37,613 bases of DNA. Origin: Chloroflexota bacterium. Lineage in GTDB: Bacteria > Chloroflexota > Dormibacteria > CF-121. The position numbers and the translations under genes are program-made. The stretch is from positions 1-37,613 of the forward strand of contig VBEE01000048.1 of NCBI GenBank assembly GCA_005881715.1, in the 5' to 3' direction. Below are positions 1 to 7,068 of the stretch, in pieces. The notes under the pieces were generated by a model, which was not told the DNA's origin, did not search any database, and worked only from the letters and a program-made list of their open reading frames with translations. Numbering within the stretch: position 1 is the first letter of the stretch; each line of letters starts with the position of its first letter.

Positions 1-1119
1 AGCTCCGACGGGCGCGGCGGGGACAGCGCCGGGATCGACACAGTCAACGGCGGCGCCGACGGGCGCGGCAGGCACGGCACCCGGTTCCACGCAATCCACG
101 GCAGCGCCAACTGGCGCAGCGGGAACGGGACCGGGCTCGACGCAATCGACCGCGACGGCAACCGGAGCGGCTGGGACGGGAGTCGGTTCGCAGGGGTCAA
201 CCGCGGCGCCGACCGGCGCGGCCGGCACGGGCGCGGGTTCGGTAGGCTCGACAGCGGCTCCGACCGGTGCGGCCGGAACGGCTCCGGGCTCAACCCAATC
301 GACGGCAGCGCCAACCGGTGCAGCGGGCACCGCTCCTGGTTCGACGCAATCGACAGCTGTGGCCACCGGCGCGGCCGGGACCGCTCCCGGTTCGCAGGCA
401 TCGACGGCGGCCCCGACCGGCGCGGCCGGCACCGGCCCGGGTTCAATTGGCTCGACGGCAGCACCGACCGGTGCGGCGGGGACGGCTCCTGGTTCGACGC
501 AATCGACGGCGGCCCCAACCGGCGCGGCGGGCACGGCCCCCGGTTCGACGCAATCGACCGCCGTAGCCACCGGTGCGGCCGGCACGGCACCCGGTTCACA
601 GGCGTCCACCGCAGCTCCGACGGGCGCGGCGGGGACAGCGCCGGGATCGACACAGTCAACGGCGGCGCCGACGGGCGCGGCAGGCACGGCACCCGGTTCC
701 ACGCAATCCACGGCAGCGCCAACTGGCGCAGCGGGAACGGGACCGGGCTCGACGCAATCGACCGCGACGGCAACCGGAGCGGCTGGGACGGGAGTCGGTT
801 CGCAGGGGTCAACCGCGGCGCCGACCGGCGCGGCCGGCACGGGCGCGGGTTCGGTAGGCTCGACAGCGGCTCCGACCGGTGCGGCCGGAACGGCTCCGGG
901 CTCAACCCAATCGACGGCAGCGCCAACCGGTGCAGCGGGCACCGCTCCTGGTTCGACGCAATCGACAGCTGTGGCCACCGGCGCGGCCGGGACCGCTCCC
1001 GGTTCGCAGGCATCGACGGCGGCCCCGACCGGCGCGGCCGGCACCGGCCCGGGTTCAATTGGCTCGACGGCAGCACCGACCGGTGCGGCGGGGACGGCTC
1101 CTGGTTCGACGCAATCGAC
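1..1119 (+). repeat. 612-bp higher-order tandem duplication
   Basis: Bases 1-507 are identical to bases 613-1119, read line by line with no mismatch. The period of 612 bp equals twelve 51-bp (17-codon) units. Downstream of 508/1120 the two copies diverge at synonymous and a few other positions. Perfect identity across at least 507 bp, against visible divergence among single 51-bp units, indicates a recent duplication of a 12-unit block. The left end is unknown because the window begins inside it. Confidence 0.9.
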
Positions 1120-2026
1120 AGCGGCGCCAACCGGCGCGGCCGGCACAGCACCAGGCTCGACGCAATCGACAGCGGTGGCGACCGGGGCGGCCGGAACGGC
1201 ACCCGGCTCAACCCAATCGACGGCGGCGCCGACCGGAGCGGCCGGCACCGGCCCTGGATCGGTAGGCTCGACCGCGGCGCCGACAGGCGCGGCGGGAACG
1301 GCACCCGGTTCAACCCAGTCGACGGCGGCCCCGACTGGAGCCGCAGGCACTGCCCCCGGCTCGACCCAATCGACGGCCGTCGCCACGGGCGCAGCCGGAA
1401 CCGCACCCGGATCGACGCAGTCGACAGCCCCAGCCAGCGGCGGTGCTGGAACCGGACCTGGATCGGTAGGCTCGACCGCGGCGCCAACCGGGGCAGCGGG
1501 GACTGCGCCCGGCTCGACCCAGTCGACCGCCGCGCCAACCGGTGCTGCGGGGACTGGTTTCGGATCAACGCAATCCACCGCCGCCCCATCCGGGGCAGCC
1601 GGAACGGCCTTCGGGTCCACGCAGTCAACCGCAGCGCCGACCGGCGCAGCCGGAACGGGCGCGGGTTCCGTCGGGTCAACGGCGGCACCGACGGGTGCCG
1701 CAGGAACCGGCTTCGGGTCGGCTCAGTCAACTGCGGCTCCCACAGGGGCGGCCGGGACGGCTCCCGGATCTACGCAGTCGACGGCGGCACCGAGCGGCGG
1801 GGCGGGCACGGCGATCGGCTCGACCGAGTCGTCGGTTGCCACCGGCGCGGCGGGCACGGGCGTCCAGTCGACGCAATCGACGGTAGCCACCGGCGCGGCG
1901 GGTACGGGCGTCGAGTCGACCCAATCGACGGTAGCCACCGGTGCGGCGGGAACCGGCGTCGGATCCGCCGAGTCGACAGTTGCCACCGGCGCGGCAGGGA
2001 CCGGACAGGGCTCAACCCAATCCACC
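2..2026 (+). repeat. Array of 51-bp then 48-bp coding repeats in gene 1
   Basis: Tandem units encode 17 residues (core TGAAGT-x-PGSTQST) up to about 1834. They are followed by four 48-bp units at 1835-1882, 1883-1930, 1931-1978 and 1979-2026 that each lack one residue. Third-codon-position variation is common between units, so the array is mostly old and kept in frame by selection on the protein, except for the recent 612-bp block duplication. Confidence 0.88.
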
Positions 2027-2248
2027 GTGGTGGGCAGCACCGGCAGCGCCGAGACGGTGACCCAGGGCGGCGCAGCTGGCACCGTGACGGAGACGACGAC
2101 GTCGGTGGTCGCCGGCGGACAAGCCGGGCAGCTGGCGAGCACCGGTGGGGCTCCCCTTGCGGCCGAGACCTTGCTGGGAGCGCTTCTCGCCTTGATCGGA
2201 GCGGCCTTGCTGAAACCGAGGGAGGTACTCCGCAGGCTGATTCGCTAA
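2..2248 (+). CDS. LAXTG-anchored repetitive surface protein 1 (5' end outside window)
   Basis: The frame is open from the left edge, so the true start lies outside the window. The visible part is built almost wholly of 17-residue units of the type AAPTGAAGTAPGSTQST, then four 16-residue units (VATGAAGTGVQSTQST type, 1835-2026), then a degenerate Thr/Val/Gly linker. The C-terminus has the order of a sortase substrate: LASTG (2132-2146), a hydrophobic segment rich in Leu/Ala, and a basic tail (KPREVLRRLIR). LAXTG is the motif known for class E sortases of high-GC Gram-positive bacteria, so covalent cell-wall anchoring with the repeats as a stalk is inferred. The next gene is a paralogue with the same ending. 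No sortase gene is in the window. Repeats of Gly, Ala, Thr, Ser and Pro with no aromatic residues suggest a flexible or mucin-like stalk. Reading frame and tail are certain; function is inferred. Confidence 0.85.
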   Translation, partial: APTGAAGTAPGSTQSTAAPTGAAGTAPGSTQSTAAPTGAAGTGPGSTQSTATATGAAGTGVGSQGSTAAPTGAAGTGAGSVGSTAAPTGAAGTAPGSTQSTAAPTGAAGTAPGSTQSTAVATGAAGTAPGSQASTAAPTGAAGTGPGSIGSTAAPTGAAGTAPGSTQSTAAPTGAAGTAPGSTQSTAVATGAAGTAPGSQASTAAPTGAAGTAPGSTQSTAAPTGAAGTAPGSTQSTAAPTGAAGTGPGSTQSTATATGAAGTGVGSQGSTAAPTGAAGTGAGSVGSTAAPTGAAGTAPGSTQSTAAPTGAAGTAPGSTQSTAVATGAAGTAPGSQASTAAPTGAAGTGPGSIGSTAAPTGAAGTAPGSTQSTAAPTGAAGTAPGSTQSTAVATGAAGTAPGSTQSTAAPTGAAGTGPGSVGSTAAPTGAAGTAPGSTQSTAAPTGAAGTAPGSTQSTAVATGAAGTAPGSTQSTAPASGGAGTGPGSVGSTAAPTGAAGTAPGSTQSTAAPTGAAGTGFGSTQSTAAPSGAAGTAFGSTQSTAAPTGAAGTGAGSVGSTAAPTGAAGTGFGSAQSTAAPTGAAGTAPGSTQSTAAPSGGAGTAIGSTESSVATGAAGTGVQSTQSTVATGAAGTGVESTQSTVATGAAGTGVGSAESTVATGAAGTGQGSTQSTVVGSTGSAETVTQGGAAGTVTETTTSVVAGGQAGQLASTGGAPLAAETLLGALLALIGAALLKPREVLRRLIR

Positions 2249-2270
2249 CGCGAACCTATCGAGGTATCAG

Positions 2271-2300
2271 AGCCGCCGGGTTCAAGCGAGCCCGGCGGCT
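2271..2300 (+). terminator. Hairpin terminator of surface protein gene 1
   Basis: A perfect 10-bp stem (AGCCGCCGGG at 2271-2280 with CCCGGCGGCT at 2291-2300) and a 10-base loop begin 23 bases after the stop codon. Only a short pyrimidine stretch follows. A nearly identical stem follows the second surface protein gene at 4211-4240. Confidence 0.75.
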
Positions 2301-2369
2301 TTCGCTGTGTCGGCCGGCTTCCGGCCCAAAAATGGGCCATCTCCGGTATCAGATTTCATATCGTAGCCA

Positions 2370-2399
2370 TTGACAGCAGAGGCAGAGGTAGCTTATCGT
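2370..2399 (+). promoter_or_regulatory. Candidate sigma-70-type promoter for surface protein 2
   Basis: A consensus -35 box TTGACA lies at 2370-2375, with a TATCGT -10-like hexamer (4 of 6 matches) at 2394-2399 after an 18-bp spacer. It lies in the AT-richer gap between the terminator of gene 1 and the start of gene 2, about 95 bases upstream of the chosen start codon. The -35 match is strong and the -10 weak. Confidence 0.45.
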
Positions 2400-2495
2400 C
2401 TAAACCAATAGGATTGTTGACCGCACCGTGATTTACCGTCACACTGCGTGCTGGGAGACCGGGCGACGATAACAACGGGTTTGGAGGGAAATGGA

Positions 2496-4199
2496 GTGAA
2501 CGTCACGTCCTCATATCTGGTAAACCGTGCCGTTTATGACACAGTCGACTCGGAAGTCCTGATTTCGAAATCGACATGGCCTCTAAAGCTATCGGGCTTC
2601 GTGTTTGCGGGCCTCCTGATCGTCGGGCGCTCTGCCAGCTACGGCGACGTCACGTGGACGCCGACGTATCATGCGGCGTCGAGCCCACTGCAAGTCTTAA
2701 TGGTCGGCAAGTCCAGCCCTTCACCGAACACGCCGGTACCGAAGTCGAACGGAAACATCGATCCGTCTAGCGCGGTCAAGCGCAGCGCGGCTGAGGAGGT
2801 GCTCGCCTTCAACGCCGGCGACAGCGGGGAGGGTGGGGACGGCGGTGGACATGATGGCAACCACTCGCACGACGGCAAGAGCGGTGGGGGAGACCAGTCG
2901 AAGAGCCAGCACTCCAATGAGAACGATTCGCATGGCTCAGCTCACACCGGAGCTGCCGGAACGGGGTCAGGCTCCGGGCAGTCGAGCGTAGCGAAGACGG
3001 GTGCCGCTGGTACGGCCGCCGGTTCCGGGCAGTCGAGCGGGGCGAAGACGGGTGCCGCTGGTACGGCCGCCGGTTCCGGGCAGTCGAGCGGGGCGAAGAC
3101 GGGTGCCGCTGGTACGGCCGCCGGGTCCGGGCAGTCAAGCGGGGCGAAGAGCGGTGCGGCGGGAACGGCCGCCGGGTCGGGGCAGTCGAGCGTCGCGAAG
3201 AGCGGTGCGGCGGGAACGGCCGCCGGGTCCGGGCAGTCGAGCGTCGCGAAAAGCGGGGCTGCGGGTACCGCCGCCGGGTCCGGGCAGTCGAGCGTCGCGA
3301 AAAGCGGGGCTGCGGGTACCGCCGCCGGGTCCGGGCAGTCGAGCGTCGCCAAAACCGGTGCTGCGGGTACGGCTGCCGGCTCCGGGCAGTCGAGCGGACA
3401 GCAGACGGGTGGCGCAGGTACGGGCGCCGGTTCCGGCCAGTCGAGTGGGCAGCCGACCGGTGGCGCTGGCACTGGCGCCGGTTCCGGGCAGTCGAGTGGG
3501 CAGCCGACCGGTGGCGCTGGCACTGGCGCCGGCTCCGGGCAGTCGAGTGGGCAGCAAACCGGAGGCGCTGGCACGGGCCAGGGTTCGACCCAATCAACGA
3601 ACGCGACCGGCGCGGCCGGCACGGGCGTCAACTCGACCCAGTCAACGAACGCGACCGGCGCGGCCGGCACGGGCGTCAACTCGACCCAGTCAACGAACGC
3701 GACCGGCGCGGCCGGCACGGGCGTCAACTCGACCCAGTCAACGAACGCGACCGGCGCGGCCGGCACAGGCGTCAATTCGACCCAGTCCACGAACGCGACC
3801 GGCGCGGCCGGCACGGGCGTCAACTCGACCCAGTCGACGAACGCGACCGGCGCGGCCGGCACGGGCGTCAATTCGACCCAGTCGACGAACGCGACCGGCG
3901 CGGCCGGCACGGGCGTCAATTCGACCCAGTCAACGATGGCGGGTGGAACCGTCATCGAGACGACGGGCTCCGTTGGCGCCGGCGGCGCGGGCGGCGGCGG
4001 GACCGTGACGGAAACGACGGGCGAAGTTGGTGCTGGCGCGGCGGGTGCACAGGTCGGGACCCTGGCAACGACCGGGCAAGGCCTGCTGAATCGGGCGGAG
4101 TCGTCGCCGGCGGCGACCGGAGGCATCGCCGGCCTGATCGCTCTGCTGGCAGCCGCATACATCAAGCGGCGCGAGATTCTGTCGAGGTTCCTTCGGTAG
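2496..4199 (+). CDS. LAXTG-anchored repetitive surface protein 2
   Basis: The product has 567 residues. The GTG start at 2496 is chosen because GGAGGG lies at 2483-2488; an upstream in-frame GTG at 2448 has no such site. Residues 1-28 form an unusually long N-region before a hydrophobic signal segment (about 29-45) ending in SAS-like small residues. Residues 110-150 are rich in Gly, His, Asp, Ser and Lys. Twelve 17-residue units (residues 151-354, TGAAGTAAGSGQSSVAK type) follow, then seven identical 16-residue units (NATGAAGTGVNSTQST). A TVxETTG-type linker and LATTG (523-527) lead to a hydrophobic segment near 540-556 and a basic end (KRREILSRFLR). This is a class E sortase (LAXTG) substrate layout. 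It is paralogous to the preceding gene but has its own promoter and terminator. Role is inferred: a wall-anchored stalk or matrix protein. Confidence 0.85.
   Translation: MNVTSSYLVNRAVYDTVDSEVLISKSTWPLKLSGFVFAGLLIVGRSASYGDVTWTPTYHAASSPLQVLMVGKSSPSPNTPVPKSNGNIDPSSAVKRSAAEEVLAFNAGDSGEGGDGGGHDGNHSHDGKSGGGDQSKSQHSNENDSHGSAHTGAAGTGSGSGQSSVAKTGAAGTAAGSGQSSGAKTGAAGTAAGSGQSSGAKTGAAGTAAGSGQSSGAKSGAAGTAAGSGQSSVAKSGAAGTAAGSGQSSVAKSGAAGTAAGSGQSSVAKSGAAGTAAGSGQSSVAKTGAAGTAAGSGQSSGQQTGGAGTGAGSGQSSGQPTGGAGTGAGSGQSSGQPTGGAGTGAGSGQSSGQQTGGAGTGQGSTQSTNATGAAGTGVNSTQSTNATGAAGTGVNSTQSTNATGAAGTGVNSTQSTNATGAAGTGVNSTQSTNATGAAGTGVNSTQSTNATGAAGTGVNSTQSTNATGAAGTGVNSTQSTMAGGTVIETTGSVGAGGAGGGGTVTETTGEVGAGAAGAQVGTLATTGQGLLNRAESSPAATGGIAGLIALLAAAYIKRREILSRFLR
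2946..3557 (+). repeat. Twelve 51-bp coding repeats
   Basis: Twelve tandem 17-codon units spell the order T/S-G-A/G-A-G-T-x-x-G-S-G-Q-S-S-x-x-x. Neighbouring units fall into sub-blocks that share their last three residues (GAK, VAK, GQP/GQQ), which shows local copying. The total of 612 bp equals the higher-order period seen in gene 1; this may be coincidence. Confidence 0.88.
3600..3935 (+). repeat. Seven 48-bp coding repeats, near identical
   Basis: There are seven consecutive 48-bp units beginning AACGCGACCGGCGCGG, at 3600, 3648, 3696, 3744, 3792, 3840 and 3888. They differ only at a few synonymous bases (CAAC/CAAT, TCAACG/TCGACG/TCCACG). The unit encodes 16 residues, NATGAAGTGVNSTQST. This is the most homogeneous array in the window and a likely site of length variation. 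Confidence 0.92.
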
Positions 4200-4210
4200 G
4201 GCGGATGAGA

Positions 4211-4248
4211 AGCCGTCGGGTTGCGAGCAGCCCGGCGGCTTTTTCTTT
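4211..4248 (+). terminator. Rho-independent terminator of surface protein gene 2
   Basis: The stem AGCCGTCGGG (4211-4220) pairs with CCCGGCGGCT (4231-4240) with one G-T pair and a 10-base loop. It is followed by a T-rich tract (TTTTTCTTT). It mirrors the terminator after gene 1 in sequence and position. Confidence 0.85.
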
Positions 4249-4288
4249 GGTCCGGCGTGAAAGTGCGTAAGCTGTTGAAGGGAGGGAC

Positions 4289-5635
4289 ATGAGCGCGACC
4301 TACTCGTCGATCAAGGCGATGTCCGAGCCGGACGTCATGGCGACGTTCCTGGCCGATGAGGTCATCAACCCGGTACTGCCCGCGGTCGCCGTTAAGAAGG
4401 TCAGGGCCACGTCGGGCCGGAGGTTTGAGGCCCCTCGAGTCCTCTGGAATGTTTACGAAGCGGAGCTGGAACTGCCGGGGGGAACGGAGATTCGTCCGCT
4501 GGTCTGGACCAAAGCGTTCTTCAATGATTCGGACTGCGAAGAGTATCGCCACCGTATTCGTTGGATGCTCAAGCATCGAAACGGCAACCCTCTCGATCCG
4601 CAGGGCTTCGTCAAGTTCTTCCCGGAGCACCGGCTCTTTCTTTACTTCTTCCCCACGGATCCGACGTTCCCGGCCCTTCCTACCGTGTTTGATCCGGAGG
4701 CGATGCGTCCGGTTCTGGAGCCTCACTTCAGATACGTCCGGCCGGACGCCAGCATCCGGTCGCTCAGGGCGGTGCGCGTCAAATACTTGCCGGAAATCTC
4801 CTGCATCGTTCGGTATGAGGCCGATATTGGGGAGGAGCGGCCGCTTTCGATCTATGGAAAGGTGCAGCATAGCCGCCGCGGCGCGTTTACCTACGACGTG
4901 ATGAAGGCGCTCTGGGATCTACCGGCTCGTGCCAGTGGCGAAATGCTTTTGTCGGAGCCGCTCGGTTACTATCCCGACCTCGACCTGATGCTGCAGACCG
5001 AGTTGCCAGGTGAAGATGTCAAAGGCGACCGGCACTCAGACCTGTTCATGGCTGAATCGGAAATGGCCGGCAGAACGATCGGGCATATCCACGCTTCCGG
5101 GATCACCGTCGGGACGCCACATACGATCGACGTGGAGATTCAGCGGTTGTACGACCGGCTGGAGCAGTTCAAGATGTCATCGCCCAAGGTCTACCTGGCG
5201 CTGCGCGACCTGCTCAAGCAGATCACTGCCCGCGTCGAACGCGTCCCACCTGAAGCCCCCGTGCCATCGCACGGTGACTACAAATACAACCAATTTCTTT
5301 ATGACGGCAACCAGTTCGGCCTCATCGATGTCGAGTATTTCGTGCAGGCCGAGCCGAGCTTTGATCTGGGCAAGTACTGCGGACACCTCGCGCCCTCAGC
5401 ACCAAAGCACTGGTCCGACACAGAGCGATCCAACGAGGCGCGCCGGGTCTTTCTCGATGCGTACTGTCAGGTTCGGCCGGAGTACCGCGGTGCCCGGTAT
5501 CCGCTTTACGAGTCGCTGTCCCTCGCGACTCGAGCCCTGGTGGTGACCTGGACGCAGGGGCGCAACTGGGACTACACCGCCCAGACGTTGATCTCGCTGT
5601 CGTACGAGCGGTTGAAGACTCGGTGGGGCGAGTAG
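4289..5635 (+). CDS. APH/choline-kinase-fold phosphotransferase family protein
   Basis: The product has 448 residues and the ATG lies after a good GGAGGG site. The C-terminal half has the signature of the aminoglycoside phosphotransferase/homoserine-kinase fold. It contains a catalytic-loop HGDYKYNQ (H328, D330, N334), then LIDVEYF, with D347 in the position of the metal-binding Asp of the DFG-like motif. EPSFDLGKY follows, as in family members that end this motif with a conserved D-L. The N-terminal about 170 residues contain FxKxF-type and VKYLPE segments but no obvious Gly-rich loop. The substrate is unknown. The family includes kinases of small alcohols and sugars as well as antibiotic kinases, and nothing here points to resistance. 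It is a single gene between the surface-protein terminator and tRNA-Glu. Confidence 0.7.
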   Translation: MSATYSSIKAMSEPDVMATFLADEVINPVLPAVAVKKVRATSGRRFEAPRVLWNVYEAELELPGGTEIRPLVWTKAFFNDSDCEEYRHRIRWMLKHRNGNPLDPQGFVKFFPEHRLFLYFFPTDPTFPALPTVFDPEAMRPVLEPHFRYVRPDASIRSLRAVRVKYLPEISCIVRYEADIGEERPLSIYGKVQHSRRGAFTYDVMKALWDLPARASGEMLLSEPLGYYPDLDLMLQTELPGEDVKGDRHSDLFMAESEMAGRTIGHIHASGITVGTPHTIDVEIQRLYDRLEQFKMSSPKVYLALRDLLKQITARVERVPPEAPVPSHGDYKYNQFLYDGNQFGLIDVEYFVQAEPSFDLGKYCGHLAPSAPKHWSDTERSNEARRVFLDAYCQVRPEYRGARYPLYESLSLATRALVVTWTQGRNWDYTAQTLISLSYERLKTRWGE

Positions 5636-5685
5636 CAAACTTCGATCGGCAGTCGCCGCTCTCTTGCTAGCATGAATTCGCCCGT

Positions 5686-5757
5686 GCCCCCATCGTCTAG
5701 CGGCTAGGACACGGCCCTTTCAAGGCCGGAACGGCGGTTCGATTCCGCCTGGGGGTA
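5686..5757 (+). tRNA. tRNA-Glu (anticodon TTC)
   Basis: This is a 72-base cloverleaf. The acceptor strand GCCCCCA pairs with TGGGGGT (first pair G-T, as in many bacterial tRNA-Glu), with discriminator A at 5757. The D arm is TCTAGCGGCTAGGA. The anticodon stem CGGCC/GGCCG closes the 7-base loop CTTTCAA, giving anticodon TTC. The T loop is GGTTCGATTCC. The 3' CCA is not encoded. Confidence 0.95.
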
Positions 5758-5774
5758 TGAACCGCTGCCCATCG

Positions 5775-6227
5775 CTAGCCTCCCAGTAGGTAGACGCGCC
5801 AGCCGCCACTCAGACGCGCCGCCTTCGTCACGAATGTAATGAAGGCCGGCCACCACACGAGGTCATTGGTGATCAGAATCACTCCGAAGACCATCGGCAG
5901 CTGGCCGGTCCATGCCGACCAGGCAAAGCCGATTGGACCCAGAATCTTGCCGAGCAGGCCGATCAGCACGAGATGGCTGTGCGCGACCGGATCGCGAGAC
6001 GCCCACCAGTATCCCGCTGAGTAAACAAGCACGAACATCCCTACGACCTGCCAGAGGGGAAGGTAGTTGGGTGGCGGGATGTGGACGATGCGGAAATACA
6101 GCGTCGGTGCAAACACAACCGCCGCTCCCGCGACGAGGTTGTAGATAGCAGCCGCCATCAGCCAGGGTCGGTAGGGATCGAGTGCGGAGGAGTCACGGTG
6201 TCGAGCAGCCGCTGGCTCAACTCTCAT
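5775..6227 (-). CDS. Small four-helix membrane protein
   Basis: The product has 150 residues. The start ATG at 6227 overlaps the end of the upstream DUF4166 gene by 11 bases, so the two are probably translated together; longer readings in this frame lie antisense within the DUF4166 gene and have non-coding character. Four hydrophobic segments are visible: LMAAAIYNLVAGAAVVFAP, LWQVVGMFVLVYSAGYWWA, LVLIGLLGKILGPIGFAWSA and MVFGVILITNDLVWWPAFI. The PNYLPLWQ and GLLGKILGPIGF stretches resemble a family of small unassigned membrane proteins that I recall from Planctomycetes and related bacteria. No catalytic residues are recognised. Function unknown. Confidence 0.75.
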   Translation of the reverse strand: MRVEPAAARHRDSSALDPYRPWLMAAAIYNLVAGAAVVFAPTLYFRIVHIPPPNYLPLWQVVGMFVLVYSAGYWWASRDPVAHSHLVLIGLLGKILGPIGFAWSAWTGQLPMVFGVILITNDLVWWPAFITFVTKAARLSGGWRVYLLGG

Positions 6228-6849
6228 ATCGCCGGACCCAAAAAGTCCCGTCGTAACCGAAGACATCACCGAGGAGTGGATGGGAAATGACGAGTTCAAT
6301 CTCCACACGCTTGATATCGAGGTTGTCAGCGCGCTGGACGAAACGTACCGTGCCGAGGACCCAGGGCCAAAACCAGGGCGGGAGCCATCGAACACGCCCA
6401 AGGAGGTCGATGCCGCACGCGTCGGTGTCGAGCGTGAAGGTGTTAGGCGGGCTGAACTTCGCACGCCAGACCATGTTGATGGCGTTTCCTGGTCCGACGA
6501 GATCAATAAGCCGGTCACGCCGTGCATCGTGGACGATCGTGGTTGGGAAGTGTCGCACCTTCGGAAAATGCATCGTGCGCCACCAGACATGGATCGCCCG
6601 TCCGTCGGGCAGCCGCTTGGCGACGACCTCGAGTGTGGTCGGGATCTCGGTCCCAGTGTCCGGAACCAGAATATGTAGCCGGCCGAGAACCTGAAACAGA
6701 GGCCTCAACCAGCGAGGCCGGTGCCAGACATGGTGCAGCGTACCCTCGAGCACGATCCTGGAGGGATCGTCGACAGAATGGAGGAACTGCGCCTTGAACG
6801 CCGCGGGCGCTTGAGCCCGGCCGAAGATTGGTTCGAGCGGGGACGACAT
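6217..6849 (-). CDS. DUF4166 domain protein
   Basis: The product has 210 residues. The ATG at 6849 is preferred over the ATG at 6864 because GGAGG lies 8 bases before it, within the longer reading. The protein lacks signal peptide and membrane helices. Features resembling the DUF4166 family are a beta-rich body, a WWRTMHFPKVRHF segment, and a C-terminal segment ending GYDGTFWVRRYES that matches the usual conserved Gly-Tyr-x-Gly ending. The gene is first in a leftward pair with the membrane protein at 5775-6227. The family has no defined activity and is often found beside membrane or DoxX-like proteins (general knowledge). Confidence 0.65.
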   Translation of the reverse strand: MSSPLEPIFGRAQAPAAFKAQFLHSVDDPSRIVLEGTLHHVWHRPRWLRPLFQVLGRLHILVPDTGTEIPTTLEVVAKRLPDGRAIHVWWRTMHFPKVRHFPTTIVHDARRDRLIDLVGPGNAINMVWRAKFSPPNTFTLDTDACGIDLLGRVRWLPPWFWPWVLGTVRFVQRADNLDIKRVEIELVISHPLLGDVFGYDGTFWVRRYES

Positions 6850-7068
6850 CGCCCGCGCCTCCATGACGCCATCATGGCAGGACGTATAGCTCCCATACCC
6901 GGTTAAGCTGCTGCAGCGCGTTTAGGCCGTCGCTAAAGCTGGTACACTGGTGAACGACCTCAAGAGATAACAGGTCGCCCGCTCTCGGTTCTCCTCCCCG
7001 TCTTAGAACGGTGTCCTGAAGATCGCGGCCATTAAAAGAAAGGTAGAGGGGACCGAGGAGTACCCTTC

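Noticed and set aside
1723-2142. Minus-strand ORFs opposite surface protein 1
   Set aside because: Shadows of the 51-bp and 48-bp arrays; Pro/Val/Ala-rich with no ribosome site.
1-4200. CRISPR-like arrays
   Set aside because: The units are in frame, contiguous and without variable spacers, so they are coding repeats.
2942-4870. Long minus-strand ORF (642 codons) opposite surface protein 2
   Set aside because: It mirrors the GC-rich repeats in a frame without stops; no start signal and it ends across the terminator and the APH gene. The forward frame has the signal peptide and LAXTG end.
6280-6694. Plus-strand ORFs opposite the DUF4166 gene
   Set aside because: Two frames are open at once here, neither with a ribosome site; the minus-strand gene has one and matches a family.
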